64,000 nucleotides of DNA from Planctomycetes bacterium B3_Pla (GTDB lineage Bacteria; Planctomycetota; Phycisphaerae; Sedimentisphaerales; Anaerobacaceae). Shown here piece by piece: positions 25,926 through 33,499 of this stretch. Each line of letters begins with the position of its first letter. Positions within the stretch are counted from its first letter, which is position 1. A program made the position numbers and the translations under genes. Location: positions 124,001 to 188,000 of the forward strand of contig NJBM01000008.1 in NCBI GenBank assembly GCA_005223045.1, read 5' to 3'. The notes below the pieces were generated by a model. That model was not told where the DNA came from. It worked only from the letters and a program-made list of their open reading frames with translations, and did no database searches.

Positions 25926-26368
25926 TGCGCCGGCCGAAGCTCGAAATGGACGATATCACAGTATCGGTAGTGAACTGGTCGGACAGGCAGGCCGAGCTTA
26001 TCTATGTCAGGCGAGCGGTCTTCATCGAAGAGCAGAAAGTGCCCGAAAGCATTGAAATAGACGGCAAAGACCCCGACTGCTTCCACGTATTGGCTTGTGA
26101 CAGAGCAGGCAACGCCATAGGAAGCGCGCGACTGACCAAAAGCGGCAAGATCGGCAGAATGGCCGTCATGCCCAAGTATCGCGGCCAGGGAGTGGGGACA
26201 AAGATGCTCGATGCAATAATGGAGCACGGACGATCTAACGGACCAACAGATTTCCACTTATCGGCACAGATCAGCGCAGTAGGATTCTACGAAAAAATGG
26301 GCTTCGAACCTTATGGCGAAGAATTCCAGGAAGCCGGCATAAAACACATCAACATGAGACCGAGATAA
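25922..26368 (+). CDS. GNAT-family N-acetyltransferase (ElaA/YjcF-like)
   Basis: 148 residues. VRRAVFIEEQKVPESIEIDGKD is the typical ElaA-like front. The acetyl-CoA loop is RMAVMPKYRGQGVGTKML (about 77-94), with the C-terminal SAVGFYEKMGFEPYGEEFQEAGIKHINM. The substrate is not predictable. The start overlaps the stop of the SGNH gene (ATGA), so the two are translationally coupled. Confidence 0.88.
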   Translation: MMRRPKLEMDDITVSVVNWSDRQAELIYVRRAVFIEEQKVPESIEIDGKDPDCFHVLACDRAGNAIGSARLTKSGKIGRMAVMPKYRGQGVGTKMLDAIMEHGRSNGPTDFHLSAQISAVGFYEKMGFEPYGEEFQEAGIKHINMRPR

Positions 26369-26723
26369 CCAGAGAAGTACGCTGTGGTTCTATTTAAACA
26401 AACCGCGGATTTCACGGATTACGCAGATGCACGATCAACAAATCTCATTCACACCAGAACGCAGAGATAAAGTCAAGAACTGTACCATACCCCTTCAATT
26501 CTCCCCCAAATAATTCGTGACAAATAGATTCACGTTTGGTAGCATGGTCTTTGTGGACGGTTTCGGACGAACGAGCCGCGGAGACGGGAATGTCGGGAAA
26601 AAGTTCAAAGAAGCAGAAGGCCCAGAGATAAGACGAAAACGCCAAAATAGGAAATGAGAATACTGTCGCTGGATTTCTAAATATGACACGAAAGAACCCC
26701 CTTTAATACATTTGGAGCGAACA
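26369..26723. other. Gene-free boundary before the A/T-rich gene
   Basis: 355 bases with no supportable gene. It contains GGACGGTTTCGG at 26555-26566, the same 12-mer as at 28449-28460 on the far side of the next gene, in the same orientation. A 37-codon frame from ATG 26544 is too short to call. Confidence 0.45.
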
Positions 26724-28427
26724 TTGTTAGAAGCCATCTTCCAAAGCCTCATAGACAGGATACTTGAGGTACAGAATTCACATAAAGACTCATCAGACAA
26801 AGATGCCATGCTTTCACGCAACTGGGAATTCATATTCTCAGATTTTGATGGCTGGGTAGTTCTCTATTGCTTCACATTGGAGCACGCAGGTGGATACTGG
26901 ATTTACCCAATGCTTTGTCCTGAAAACAATGTTGGCTCTTTGAAGGAACAATTGCCGAGCTTCAGCATCGATCTGGCATCGGCTGCCTATCATGTTATGG
27001 GCGGTGATGAACATTGGCTTGAGCCTTGTTGGGGAAACCCCGAAGATTTCACAAAATCGGAAATACCCCTGTTTTTCTATAGACAGTACTACGGGTATCG
27101 CAAAGGGAAAGAAAACTATCACGAGTTCAACCAGTTGGTTACTCATCCATTGGATTTACACTGGTCTGCAACCAAGAACTCGTATTGCCGCCTCGATGGA
27201 CAAGGTGATGCAATTGAAAAGATAAAGATAATAGATCACGAGAAAGTCAGTTTGATTTTAATCAGGAGAAGGACATTGGACACATTGCTTCATCTTGGGA
27301 AATGGGTCTTAGTTCGATACTTCGCATTTAAGCGTTTTAGGATCGACTCTCCGTCCTTCTCTTCATGCACTTCCAAACAGTTTGAGCCAACAGAGTATGA
27401 AGCCAAGTTTGAGATTAGGACGTGTGCCGATGAGTATATAGAGTTTAGAGGCGCTCAGTTCGAAAGACCGCAGACACCTAAAGATCAATTGCTCTCTTGG
27501 AGCAGGGGCGGAGAGGAAGATGAAGAAGAAAGGTACACTGAGTTCATTGTTGTAGATCGGAAGAATAACAAACTCCTCCAAGACTACTCTATTGATCCGC
27601 GAAATTTTGCCAATTATTTCACTGAGAGTGATCTGCCGTTCGAAATCAGCCCCATTTTTTTTAAGGCTGAAGTTCTGGACAAATACAAAAACAATCCTGA
27701 TAAGTATGCTCTGTCCGAACGCAATATTTCTTGTAGAGGCGGCTGGTATTTGAAAACTTATGATATTAACGAGCACAACCAAGTCCATACTTATGCCGTG
27801 TATCTTGCACGCCTTCCTTACAAGGAACAACTCCACTGGCGGCAGTATAACGAAGAACCCAAAGGCGGAATTTCCAAGCGAGCTTTTCGGACGGATTTTG
27901 AGGCGAAATTCTCAGATGAGAGATCGAAATTGGAATTACTGAAGGAGTGCCTTGAGAGACTTGGAGGCTTGAGAGTGGGTGAAGAAAGACATGTTATCTG
28001 GTCTCCCAAAGGCGGAAGCTGGGACTCTGCCAGCAAAGGACTACATTATGTCAATTCTGAAAACCCAAACCAATGGCATGATTTTATAATTGCTTTAGCT
28101 AACGTGACGAACGAGGGCTTTCAGATTAAGGCATTAAGAAAAATTGCATCCAGTTTAGGGAATGACGATGAAAGACTTAGAACACTTGGATTGATCAAAT
28201 TCATTCTGCAGGCCTCGAACAACGAAGAACGAATTCAAACCATTCATGGTGTTCTTAACGAGCTACAAAAAAGAAGAGGCAAAGGCAAAGCCCATGGGTC
28301 TTGGGATACTCCGAAAGGATCATTGATTGAGGATGCGAACAAGAGATTGCAGGATGTCATATATGCAATAGAGGAATCAATACAAGTATTTGGAGCATTA
28401 GAAATTCCAACTCAGGACAACGGATAG
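26724..28427 (+). CDS. Unrecognised A/T-rich protein, probably horizontally acquired
   Basis: 567 residues from TTG 26724, which has GGAG six bases before it; the first ATG is at 26808. No signal peptide or membrane helix. The protein is rich in Phe, Tyr, Lys and Glu. A segment near residues 355-395 (ARLPYKEQLHWRQYNEEPKG, ISKRAFRTDFEAKF) has a pattern I associate with a widespread family of uncharacterised proteins, but I cannot name it. The C-terminal 100 residues are helical (KALRKIASSLGNDDERL). Codon third positions are visibly more A/T-rich than in neighbouring genes. It is flanked by copies of GGACGGTTTCGG. A defence or mobile role is possible but unsupported. Confidence 0.7.
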   Translation: MLEAIFQSLIDRILEVQNSHKDSSDKDAMLSRNWEFIFSDFDGWVVLYCFTLEHAGGYWIYPMLCPENNVGSLKEQLPSFSIDLASAAYHVMGGDEHWLEPCWGNPEDFTKSEIPLFFYRQYYGYRKGKENYHEFNQLVTHPLDLHWSATKNSYCRLDGQGDAIEKIKIIDHEKVSLILIRRRTLDTLLHLGKWVLVRYFAFKRFRIDSPSFSSCTSKQFEPTEYEAKFEIRTCADEYIEFRGAQFERPQTPKDQLLSWSRGGEEDEEERYTEFIVVDRKNNKLLQDYSIDPRNFANYFTESDLPFEISPIFFKAEVLDKYKNNPDKYALSERNISCRGGWYLKTYDINEHNQVHTYAVYLARLPYKEQLHWRQYNEEPKGGISKRAFRTDFEAKFSDERSKLELLKECLERLGGLRVGEERHVIWSPKGGSWDSASKGLHYVNSENPNQWHDFIIALANVTNEGFQIKALRKIASSLGNDDERLRTLGLIKFILQASNNEERIQTIHGVLNELQKRRGKGKAHGSWDTPKGSLIEDANKRLQDVIYAIEESIQVFGALEIPTQDNG

Positions 28428-28439
28428 TCTGCGGTTTGC

Positions 28440-28463
28440 GGTTTCGGGGGACGGTTTCGGGGG
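28440..28463. repeat. Tandem GGTTTCGGGGG motif
   Basis: Two copies of GGTTTCGGGGG (28440-28450, 28453-28463) are followed by CACCATACTCAATTCCC. This arrangement resembles the REP sequences found beside IS200-like (RAYT) transposase genes. No transposase is present, so this is at most a relic. It contains the 3' copy of the 12-mer flanking the A/T-rich gene. Confidence 0.45.
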
Positions 28464-28607
28464 CACCATACTCAATTCCCGCCAATGACGCATTACGTGT
28501 TCGGTGCATTTTCTCTACAAAACTGATCTGTCGGTCCAATAACTGGCGTCCTCATTTGGCGCCTCTCGTCGCTCGCTCAAAGTTGCTGTTTCATATTATA
28601 TTATTTT

Positions 28608-28958
28608 ACCACGAAGGCACGAAGGCACACGAAGTTTTAATAAGAATTGATTATTATTGTCTTTACTTCGTAATACAATCCTTCAAAACGTTGTTTTTTG
28701 TGCGCGTTTTTTGAAACAATCATCTTTAAACTGTTTAAGTTCAGCATGTTATGAGACTTCTTTTTGAGGGGAACTTTTGGCCTTTTGTTTTTCGCCGTAG
28801 TCCGCTTTTCGCCGCCTTCGCAAGAAATGAGGCGGCGAAAAGAAAGGCGAAGGCGAAAAACAACTCGCCGGATTCGCGGGAGCCGACCTTCAATTCTTTG
28901 GTTGCGGCCGACGGGCAAAGCCCGAGGCCGCGCTGGGGCTCTTCGTGTCCTTCGTGGT
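28608..28958. repeat. Gene-free element bounded by inverted ACCACGAAGG / CCTTCGTGGT ends
   Basis: Left end ACCACGAAGGCACGAAGGC (28608-28626) and right end CTTCGTGTCCTTCGTGGT (28941-28958) are inverted. Inside, GTTTTTCGCC (28789-28798) / GGCGAAAAAC (28852-28861) enclose a perfect 11-bp hairpin TTTTCGCCGCC / GGCGGCGAAAA (28806-28816, 28831-28841). No credible gene is present. It looks like a small non-autonomous palindromic element or structured RNA. Confidence 0.5.
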
Positions 28959-29008
28959 GAACCCAAAGTCCAAAAGCTCTTTTTAGACAGGATTTATTCA
29001 GATTTTCT

Positions 29009-29060
29009 GTAGGGGCAACCCTGTGTGGTTGCCCTGGGCAGGCACACGGGCCTGCCCCTT
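29009..29060. repeat. Dispersed repeat, family A, copy 1
   Basis: GTAGGGGCAACCCTGTGTGG...GGCCTGCCCCT. The 53-base unit consists of two nested imperfect palindromes (GGGCAACC/GGTTGCCC and AGGGGCA/GCCTGCCCCT). The rest of 28959-29412 holds only a second common repeat (CCTTCGACTGAGCTCAGGACAG near 29118) and no gene. Confidence 0.75.
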
Positions 29061-29412
29061 CGATTCAGTAATCCGATTGGTTATTGATCTTTTCTCCCTG
29101 TCCTCTGAGCGCTCCTTCGACTGAGCTCAGGACAGCGTCTGTGGCAAATTCATCTTTTTCTGATTTTTGGTTCTTCCGAAAGGAGCGGGGAGAAGAAATT
29201 GGTGCCGGAGAGCGTTGCCCGGATCGAGAATGCGAGAAAAGTTGCAATTTTTCGGGTAGTCATGCGTCATTATTGTTGAAGCCGCTAATAGAAGTGGCGT
29301 TCAACATGGTTTGGTGTGAGACAAATGCGGGCTGGCGTTTTGTGCGGCTGTGGGTTAGTCTGATGCAAAATGATGTAGCTCGATAAACCGGGGCATTTGA
29401 AAAGGAATGAAT

Positions 29413-29673
29413 ATGGACTCAGTTTATACTTCGCCGGGTGGAGCCGAGGCAATTCCCGTAGTTGTGATAGGGATAATCATGTTGGCTTTGTTGGTAGTCG
29501 TTCCAATAAAGCTTCTGATCGCCTGTATGATTTTCTATAAAGCCGGCTACTCCTGGGCTTTTGGCCTGCTGATGCTCGTGCCGATAGCGAACATAATAAT
29601 CATTTTTGTGCTGGCTTTCGGCGACTGGCCCGTACGAAGGGAGCTGCGCCAGCTAAAGCAACTACGCACGTAG
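29413..29673 (+). CDS. Small two-helix membrane protein
   Basis: 86 residues from ATG 29413 (AAGGA six bases before; ATG 29407 adds two residues). Two membrane helices (AIPVVVIGIIMLALLVVVPI at about 12-31 and GLLMLVPIANIIIIFVLAFG at about 47-66) are followed by a basic tail WPVRRELRQLKQLR. The second helix pattern is common in small bacterial membrane proteins near DUF2752 genes. First gene of a three-gene run (29413-31166). Function unknown. Confidence 0.75.
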   Translation: MDSVYTSPGGAEAIPVVVIGIIMLALLVVVPIKLLIACMIFYKAGYSWAFGLLMLVPIANIIIIFVLAFGDWPVRRELRQLKQLRT

Positions 29674-29718
29674 CTGGCGGACAGTCTCTGATACGCCGGC
29701 GTTAACGGACACGATAGA

Positions 29719-30186
29719 ATGACTGAGCATTGCATAAGCGTTTCGACTGACAGCATGCCCGAAAAACGGCCGTTGCCGGTTCAGGCAAAGGTGCGCCATA
29801 TTGTTGTGCTGGCCTTGTGCGTACTTGCCGTGAGTGGATCACTGCTGCTGCGGCACGGCGGCGATGGACTTTATCTGTTTGGGATCAGATGGCCGGCAGG
29901 TTGTCCTTTGTATCAGAACTTCGACGTAAAGTGTGCGCTGTGCGGCCTAACACGTTCGTTTTGTTCAATTGCGAAAGGCGACTTTTCAGGGGCGGCACAA
30001 TTCCATTCTTTAGGCCCGGCGTTTTTTGTGTTTGTCTGTCTGCAAATTCCGTATAGAATCTATGCCCTGTTGATTGCGCACACGGAAAACAAAAAGCTGA
30101 GACTCACCGGCATTTGCCTGGCCCTGATGATCGCAGGGGGACTCTTGATTAACTGGCTCGTTTATCTTGGAGGACTCATTCTATGA
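29719..30186 (+). CDS. DUF2752 membrane protein
   Basis: 155 residues. The family signature CPLYQNFDVKCALCGLTRSF (about 62-81), with three cysteines near the membrane face, is followed by two hydrophobic helices (GPAFFVFVCLQIPYRIY and LALMIAGGLLINWLVYL). DUF2752 has no established function; the Cys motif suggests a metal or redox site. The start at 29719 lacks a clear ribosome site and Met13 is an alternative. It overlaps the next gene by four bases (ATGA). Confidence 0.85.
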   Translation: MTEHCISVSTDSMPEKRPLPVQAKVRHIVVLALCVLAVSGSLLLRHGGDGLYLFGIRWPAGCPLYQNFDVKCALCGLTRSFCSIAKGDFSGAAQFHSLGPAFFVFVCLQIPYRIYALLIAHTENKKLRLTGICLALMIAGGLLINWLVYLGGLIL

Positions 30187-31166
30187 ACGGCGAGCGGCCT
30201 TACGTCAGTGTGATTGACCCCGTGACTCCCGCTATTGAGAGGGTCAAGACGATTCTCTTTAGACCCTTCAACCTGGGTAAATGGTTTGTCATCGGATTTT
30301 GTGCATGGCTGGCCCAATTAGGGCAGCAGGGAGGAGGGGGCGGCGGCGGACCAGGCGGAGGTGGCGGCGGCGGTCGAGGTCCGTCCGGGAGCGATCTTAA
30401 TTTCGAGGACCTGGTCGAAGAGGCAAGAGAAGGCCTGGCTGTTGCAAGAGAGTTCGTAGAGGCGAACTTAGTCTGGATTATCCCGCTCGCCATCCTGGTG
30501 ATAACGATTGGGGTGGGCTTCTGGTTGCTGTTTACGTGGTTGAGCAGTCGGGGACGCTTTATGTTCCTGCATTGTGTAGCCGAGAACAAGGCCGAAGTGG
30601 TAGTGCCCTGGCACAAGTTCAGCCGGCACGGCAACAGCCTGTTTGGATTCAGGATTGTCCTGGGGCTGATTAGTTTTGTCATCGTAGTCTTGGGTTTGGT
30701 GGCGGGTGGCTCGTCTCTAATCGCCGCAGCGAACGACAGTGATGCAGGAAGGGCGATCCTGACTCTGGTCATCATGTTCCTGGGGGTCTTTGTCGTTTCA
30801 ATCCCGCTGCTGATCATCAAGAAATTCACGTCGGACTTTGTGGAGCCGATCATGTTTCTTCAAACGGCCAGTTGCACCGCTGCTTGGCGCCGGTTTCTGA
30901 CGGTGCTTTCGGTCAACAAAGCTCGTTTTTTCGTGTACCTGCTGTTCCAGATAGTGATAGGGATCGTCATAGGCGTCATTGTATTGGTTGCATCCTGTGT
31001 CACTTGCGGCTGTGCCTGCTGCCTCTTCATGATTCCGTATATTGGAACTGTAGTCTTGCTGCCTGTTCTTGTATTCAAGCGATCTTACTCGCTGTATTAC
31101 CTGCTCCAGTACGACCCGGCTTTCAATGTCTTTAGTCCTGGGGACTCCTTGCAGAGAACAGAATAG
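30183..31166 (+). CDS. Polytopic membrane protein with glycine-rich loop
   Basis: 327 residues. A conserved-looking front (YVSVIDPVTPAIERVKTILFRPFNLGKWFVIGFCAWLAQLG) leads into an extreme Gly-rich loop (about 43-64), then about six membrane helices to residue 300. FMFLHCVAENKAEVVVPW and FTSDFVEPIMFLQTASCTAAW are polar islands between them. I recognise the general type (planctomycete DUF4013-like proteins) but no function. It is translationally coupled to the DUF2752 gene. Its TAG stop (31164-31166) is the first three bases of a palindromic repeat that acts as terminator. Confidence 0.8.
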   Translation: MNGERPYVSVIDPVTPAIERVKTILFRPFNLGKWFVIGFCAWLAQLGQQGGGGGGGPGGGGGGGRGPSGSDLNFEDLVEEAREGLAVAREFVEANLVWIIPLAILVITIGVGFWLLFTWLSSRGRFMFLHCVAENKAEVVVPWHKFSRHGNSLFGFRIVLGLISFVIVVLGLVAGGSSLIAAANDSDAGRAILTLVIMFLGVFVVSIPLLIIKKFTSDFVEPIMFLQTASCTAAWRRFLTVLSVNKARFFVYLLFQIVIGIVIGVIVLVASCVTCGCACCLFMIPYIGTVVLLPVLVFKRSYSLYYLLQYDPAFNVFSPGDSLQRTE

Positions 31167-31220
31167 CGGATAGCGTATAAGAGCCTACACGCTCTACGCT
31201 AAACGCTATCCGCTCTTTTT
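31165..31220 (+). terminator. Terminator built from repeat family E
   Basis: A perfect 12-bp stem AGCGGATAGCGT (31165-31176) / ACGCTATCCGCT (31203-31214) is followed by CTTTTT. It overlaps the stop codon of the preceding gene. Related copies are at 50384-50410 and 62405-62452. Confidence 0.75.
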
Positions 31221-31225
31221 ACTTC

Positions 31226-31253
31226 TTGCATAAGGATGTGCGTTTGATACAAT
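31226..31253 (+). promoter_or_regulatory. Promoter of the ThuA gene
   Basis: TTGCAT (31226-31231), 16 bases, TACAAT (31248-31253) preceded by TGA. The predicted 80-base leader contains repeat D (31261-31315). Confidence 0.5.
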
Positions 31254-31260
31254 AGCGATT

Positions 31261-31315
31261 TGCGTATCGCATATTGCGTATCACGCACGACGCAATACTC
31301 ACGACGCACAACGAG
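31261..31315. repeat. Dispersed repeat, family D (GCGTATTRCGCACGACGC)
   Basis: Runs of TGCGTATCGC, ATTGCGTATCACGC, ACGACGCAATACTC and ACGACGCACAACGA. Related pieces are at 42244-42272, 55878-55910 and 56172-56206. It lies in the leader of the ThuA gene. Confidence 0.6.
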
Positions 31316-31339
31316 TTTTGAGAAGAAAGGAGAAATAAG

Positions 31340-32083
31340 ATGAGGCGTTTAGTTTTTGCTTTGGTTTTAGTATGTATTGTGGCGCCGGTTTTTTGTGTTA
31401 GGGCCGAGGGGGCTGAAAAACCTGCCCTGATTAAGGCGTTGTTGATTACCGGCGCCGATGTTGGCGTACATCCCTGGCGGGAGATGTCCGAGACCACGAG
31501 GGAAATACTGGTCAAGACGGGCAGGTTCGATGTTAAGGTGTGCGAAGACCCGCATATCCTCGAGTCGGAAACGGCACTGAAGAGATATGATGTGATTGTC
31601 TTTACGATCTATACCAAACCGACAATTCCGGCACAGGGCATGGAGAACCTGCTGAACTACGTCAAGGGTGGAAAGGGCTTCTACGTCCAGCATCTGGCCA
31701 GCGCTTCGTTTGCCAAGTGGGATGAGTTCGGAAAGCTCTGCGGCCGCAAATGGGTCATGGGCACCTCGGGTCACGGCCCGCGTTCCGTCTTCAAGTCCAA
31801 CATCGTCAACAAAGAACATCCAATTACCAAAGGACTAAGCGACTTCGATACCGACGACGAGCTATACGCCAAATTACAGGGTACCGGCAAAATAAACGTT
31901 CTGGTCTCAGCCAATTCCGACTGGAGCAAGAAAACCGAGCCTCTGGTATTCACGTCGAAGTACGGCAACGGCCGCGTTGTCCACAACGCCTACGGCCACG
32001 ACCGCAAGGCCCTGATGACCCCCAACGTACAGAAGCTAATCGCCCGCGGCGTAGAATGGGCGGCCACCGGTAAGGTCAAGTAA
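31340..32083 (+). CDS. Exported ThuA-domain protein
   Basis: 247 residues with AAAGGAG before the ATG. Signal peptide (LVFALVLVCIVAPVFCVRA) then a ThuA fold: ALLITGADVGVHPW, RYDVIVFTIYT, GGKGFYVQHLASASF, HPITKGLSDFDTDDELYAKL and YGNGRVVHNAYGHD. ThuA proteins are glutamine-amidotransferase-like folds linked to trehalose or other sugar metabolism. In planctomycetes exported copies accompany Gfo/Idh/MocA oxidoreductases, as here (35811). The catalytic Cys of amidotransferases is not evident. It has its own promoter. Confidence 0.88.
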   Translation: MRRLVFALVLVCIVAPVFCVRAEGAEKPALIKALLITGADVGVHPWREMSETTREILVKTGRFDVKVCEDPHILESETALKRYDVIVFTIYTKPTIPAQGMENLLNYVKGGKGFYVQHLASASFAKWDEFGKLCGRKWVMGTSGHGPRSVFKSNIVNKEHPITKGLSDFDTDDELYAKLQGTGKINVLVSANSDWSKKTEPLVFTSKYGNGRVVHNAYGHDRKALMTPNVQKLIARGVEWAATGKVK

Positions 32084-32110
32084 TTAAAGCGGTGCCGGCC
32101 GGCAAAACGC

Positions 32111-33430
32111 TTAGTTGCTGATACGATATAGCTTCGACATTGTGCGGATTATCAGGCTTCCGCGGAGGGCTGCGGGGGTTGCCATGCACATTTCGTCGAG
32201 CTTGTTTCTACCGAGCAGCTTGAATTCGGGGCCTGCCTGGATGACGAACGTGTCGCCGTCCTCGCTGAGACAGAATATCCTGCCGTTGTTGGCCCAGGGT
32301 GACGATGTGAACGCCTTGGCGTCGTCGGCGATTTGCTGCTTGCTGTATATCTCACTGCCCGTTCGCGCGTTGTAACAGCTCACCATGCCTCTGTCGTAGA
32401 GAACATAAAGGTAGTCGCCATACCCAATAGGTGAGGGATTGTACGGGCCGCCTTGCTTATGGCTCCACGCAATGTATTCGTTGCTGCTCTGGTCCTCATT
32501 AAGGGTGATGTCGCCTTGAGCGCCCGGTCGAATCGCGAATATCGGCCGCTTCTTGTCGCCGATATAGCCCGAGCTGATGTAGAGCAGCCCGTGCTTTGCG
32601 AACGGGGTGGGGATAGCGATGTTTGACATGCCACCCAGCTCCCACAGCAGTTTGCCGTTGAGATCGTACGACCTGATCTTGCCCGTTCCACATGTTATCA
32701 GTTCCGTGCGCTTCTGGTTCTCCCAGATGTACGGCGTCGCCCAGTTGCTTTTTTCGTCGCGGTCAACGCGCCACATCTGGTTGGCCGTTATCTTGCCCAA
32801 CGCCACGGCGAAAGACTGCTCGTCGTTGTCGTTTACGATAAATAGCCAGTCTTTGTATAGTACGGGCGATGCGGCTGTGCCCCAGTTATAGCGAGTCTTA
32901 AAACTCCCGAATTGCTTCGACCATAGCTCCTTGCCGTCCATGTCGTAGCAGAACAGGCCGATGTTGCCGAAATAAGCATACACACGTTCTCCGTCGGTGA
33001 CGGGGGTCTCGGATGCATAAGTATTTTTGATGTGCAGAGAATGCTTGGGCACCGCTTGGTGGGCGAGTCTCTCCCAAAGGATCTTGCCGTTATTGAAGTC
33101 GATGCAATAAACCATCCACAGGTGGGTCTTGTCGGAGGGCTTGTCCCGGTTGCCTCCGAAGTAGAGCCCCTTTTTGGGTGTTTCCGAGTCGTCGGCGCCT
33201 ATCGCCGAGGTAACGAATACACGATTTCCCCATACGATGGGTGAGGACCAGCCCCGGCCCGGGATATCGACCGTCCAGGCAACGTTTTCGGTCGTACTCC
33301 AGGTATCGGGCAGAATGCTGTCTTCGGCGACACCGGCCGAAGGGCCGCGAAATTGCGGCCAGTTGGCCTCGGCAAAGGCATTGGGGGCCAGAAGACTTGC
33401 GATCAGAATAACCATGAAAGTTCGATACAT
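32111..33430 (-). CDS. Exported PQQ-like beta-propeller protein
   Basis: 439 residues. Signal peptide (FMVILIASLLAPNAFA), then NWPQFRGPSAGV, the start seen in most planctomycete PQQ propellers. Blade motifs follow: WGNRVFVTSAIG, CIDFNNGKILWERL, CYDMDGKELWSKQFG, SYDLNGKLLWELGG, SCYNARTGSEIYSKQQ and FCLSEDGDTFVIQAG. The fold is eight-bladed, BamB-like. No quinone-binding dehydrogenase residues are evident, so it is probably a binding or scaffold protein. AAAGGA precedes the ATG. It lies 69 bases downstream of the S9 peptidase gene and may be co-transcribed. Confidence 0.87.
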   Translation of the reverse strand: MYRTFMVILIASLLAPNAFAEANWPQFRGPSAGVAEDSILPDTWSTTENVAWTVDIPGRGWSSPIVWGNRVFVTSAIGADDSETPKKGLYFGGNRDKPSDKTHLWMVYCIDFNNGKILWERLAHQAVPKHSLHIKNTYASETPVTDGERVYAYFGNIGLFCYDMDGKELWSKQFGSFKTRYNWGTAASPVLYKDWLFIVNDNDEQSFAVALGKITANQMWRVDRDEKSNWATPYIWENQKRTELITCGTGKIRSYDLNGKLLWELGGMSNIAIPTPFAKHGLLYISSGYIGDKKRPIFAIRPGAQGDITLNEDQSSNEYIAWSHKQGGPYNPSPIGYGDYLYVLYDRGMVSCYNARTGSEIYSKQQIADDAKAFTSSPWANNGRIFCLSEDGDTFVIQAGPEFKLLGRNKLDEMCMATPAALRGSLIIRTMSKLYRISN

Positions 33431-33499
33431 GAGATAGATCCTTTCAATAATTTGGGCTTCATTGACAGCCTCGGCCTGGATCAGCGATCCGGGGCCGGA

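Noticed and set aside
26544..26657. 37-codon plus-strand frame (MVFVDGFGRTSRGDGN...)
   Set aside because: Too short, no ribosome site, and it contains the GGACGGTTTCGG repeat. Not separable from chance.
28428..28540. Possible IS200-like (RAYT) transposase next to the REP-like motif
   Set aside because: No HUH motif or transposase-like frame was found on either strand between 26369 and 29412.
28751..29012. Short Arg-rich frames within the 28.6-29.0 kb element
   Set aside because: Translation of nested palindromes (TTTTCGCCGCC and its complement) gives Arg/Pro-rich low-complexity peptides in several frames. No start site or domain.
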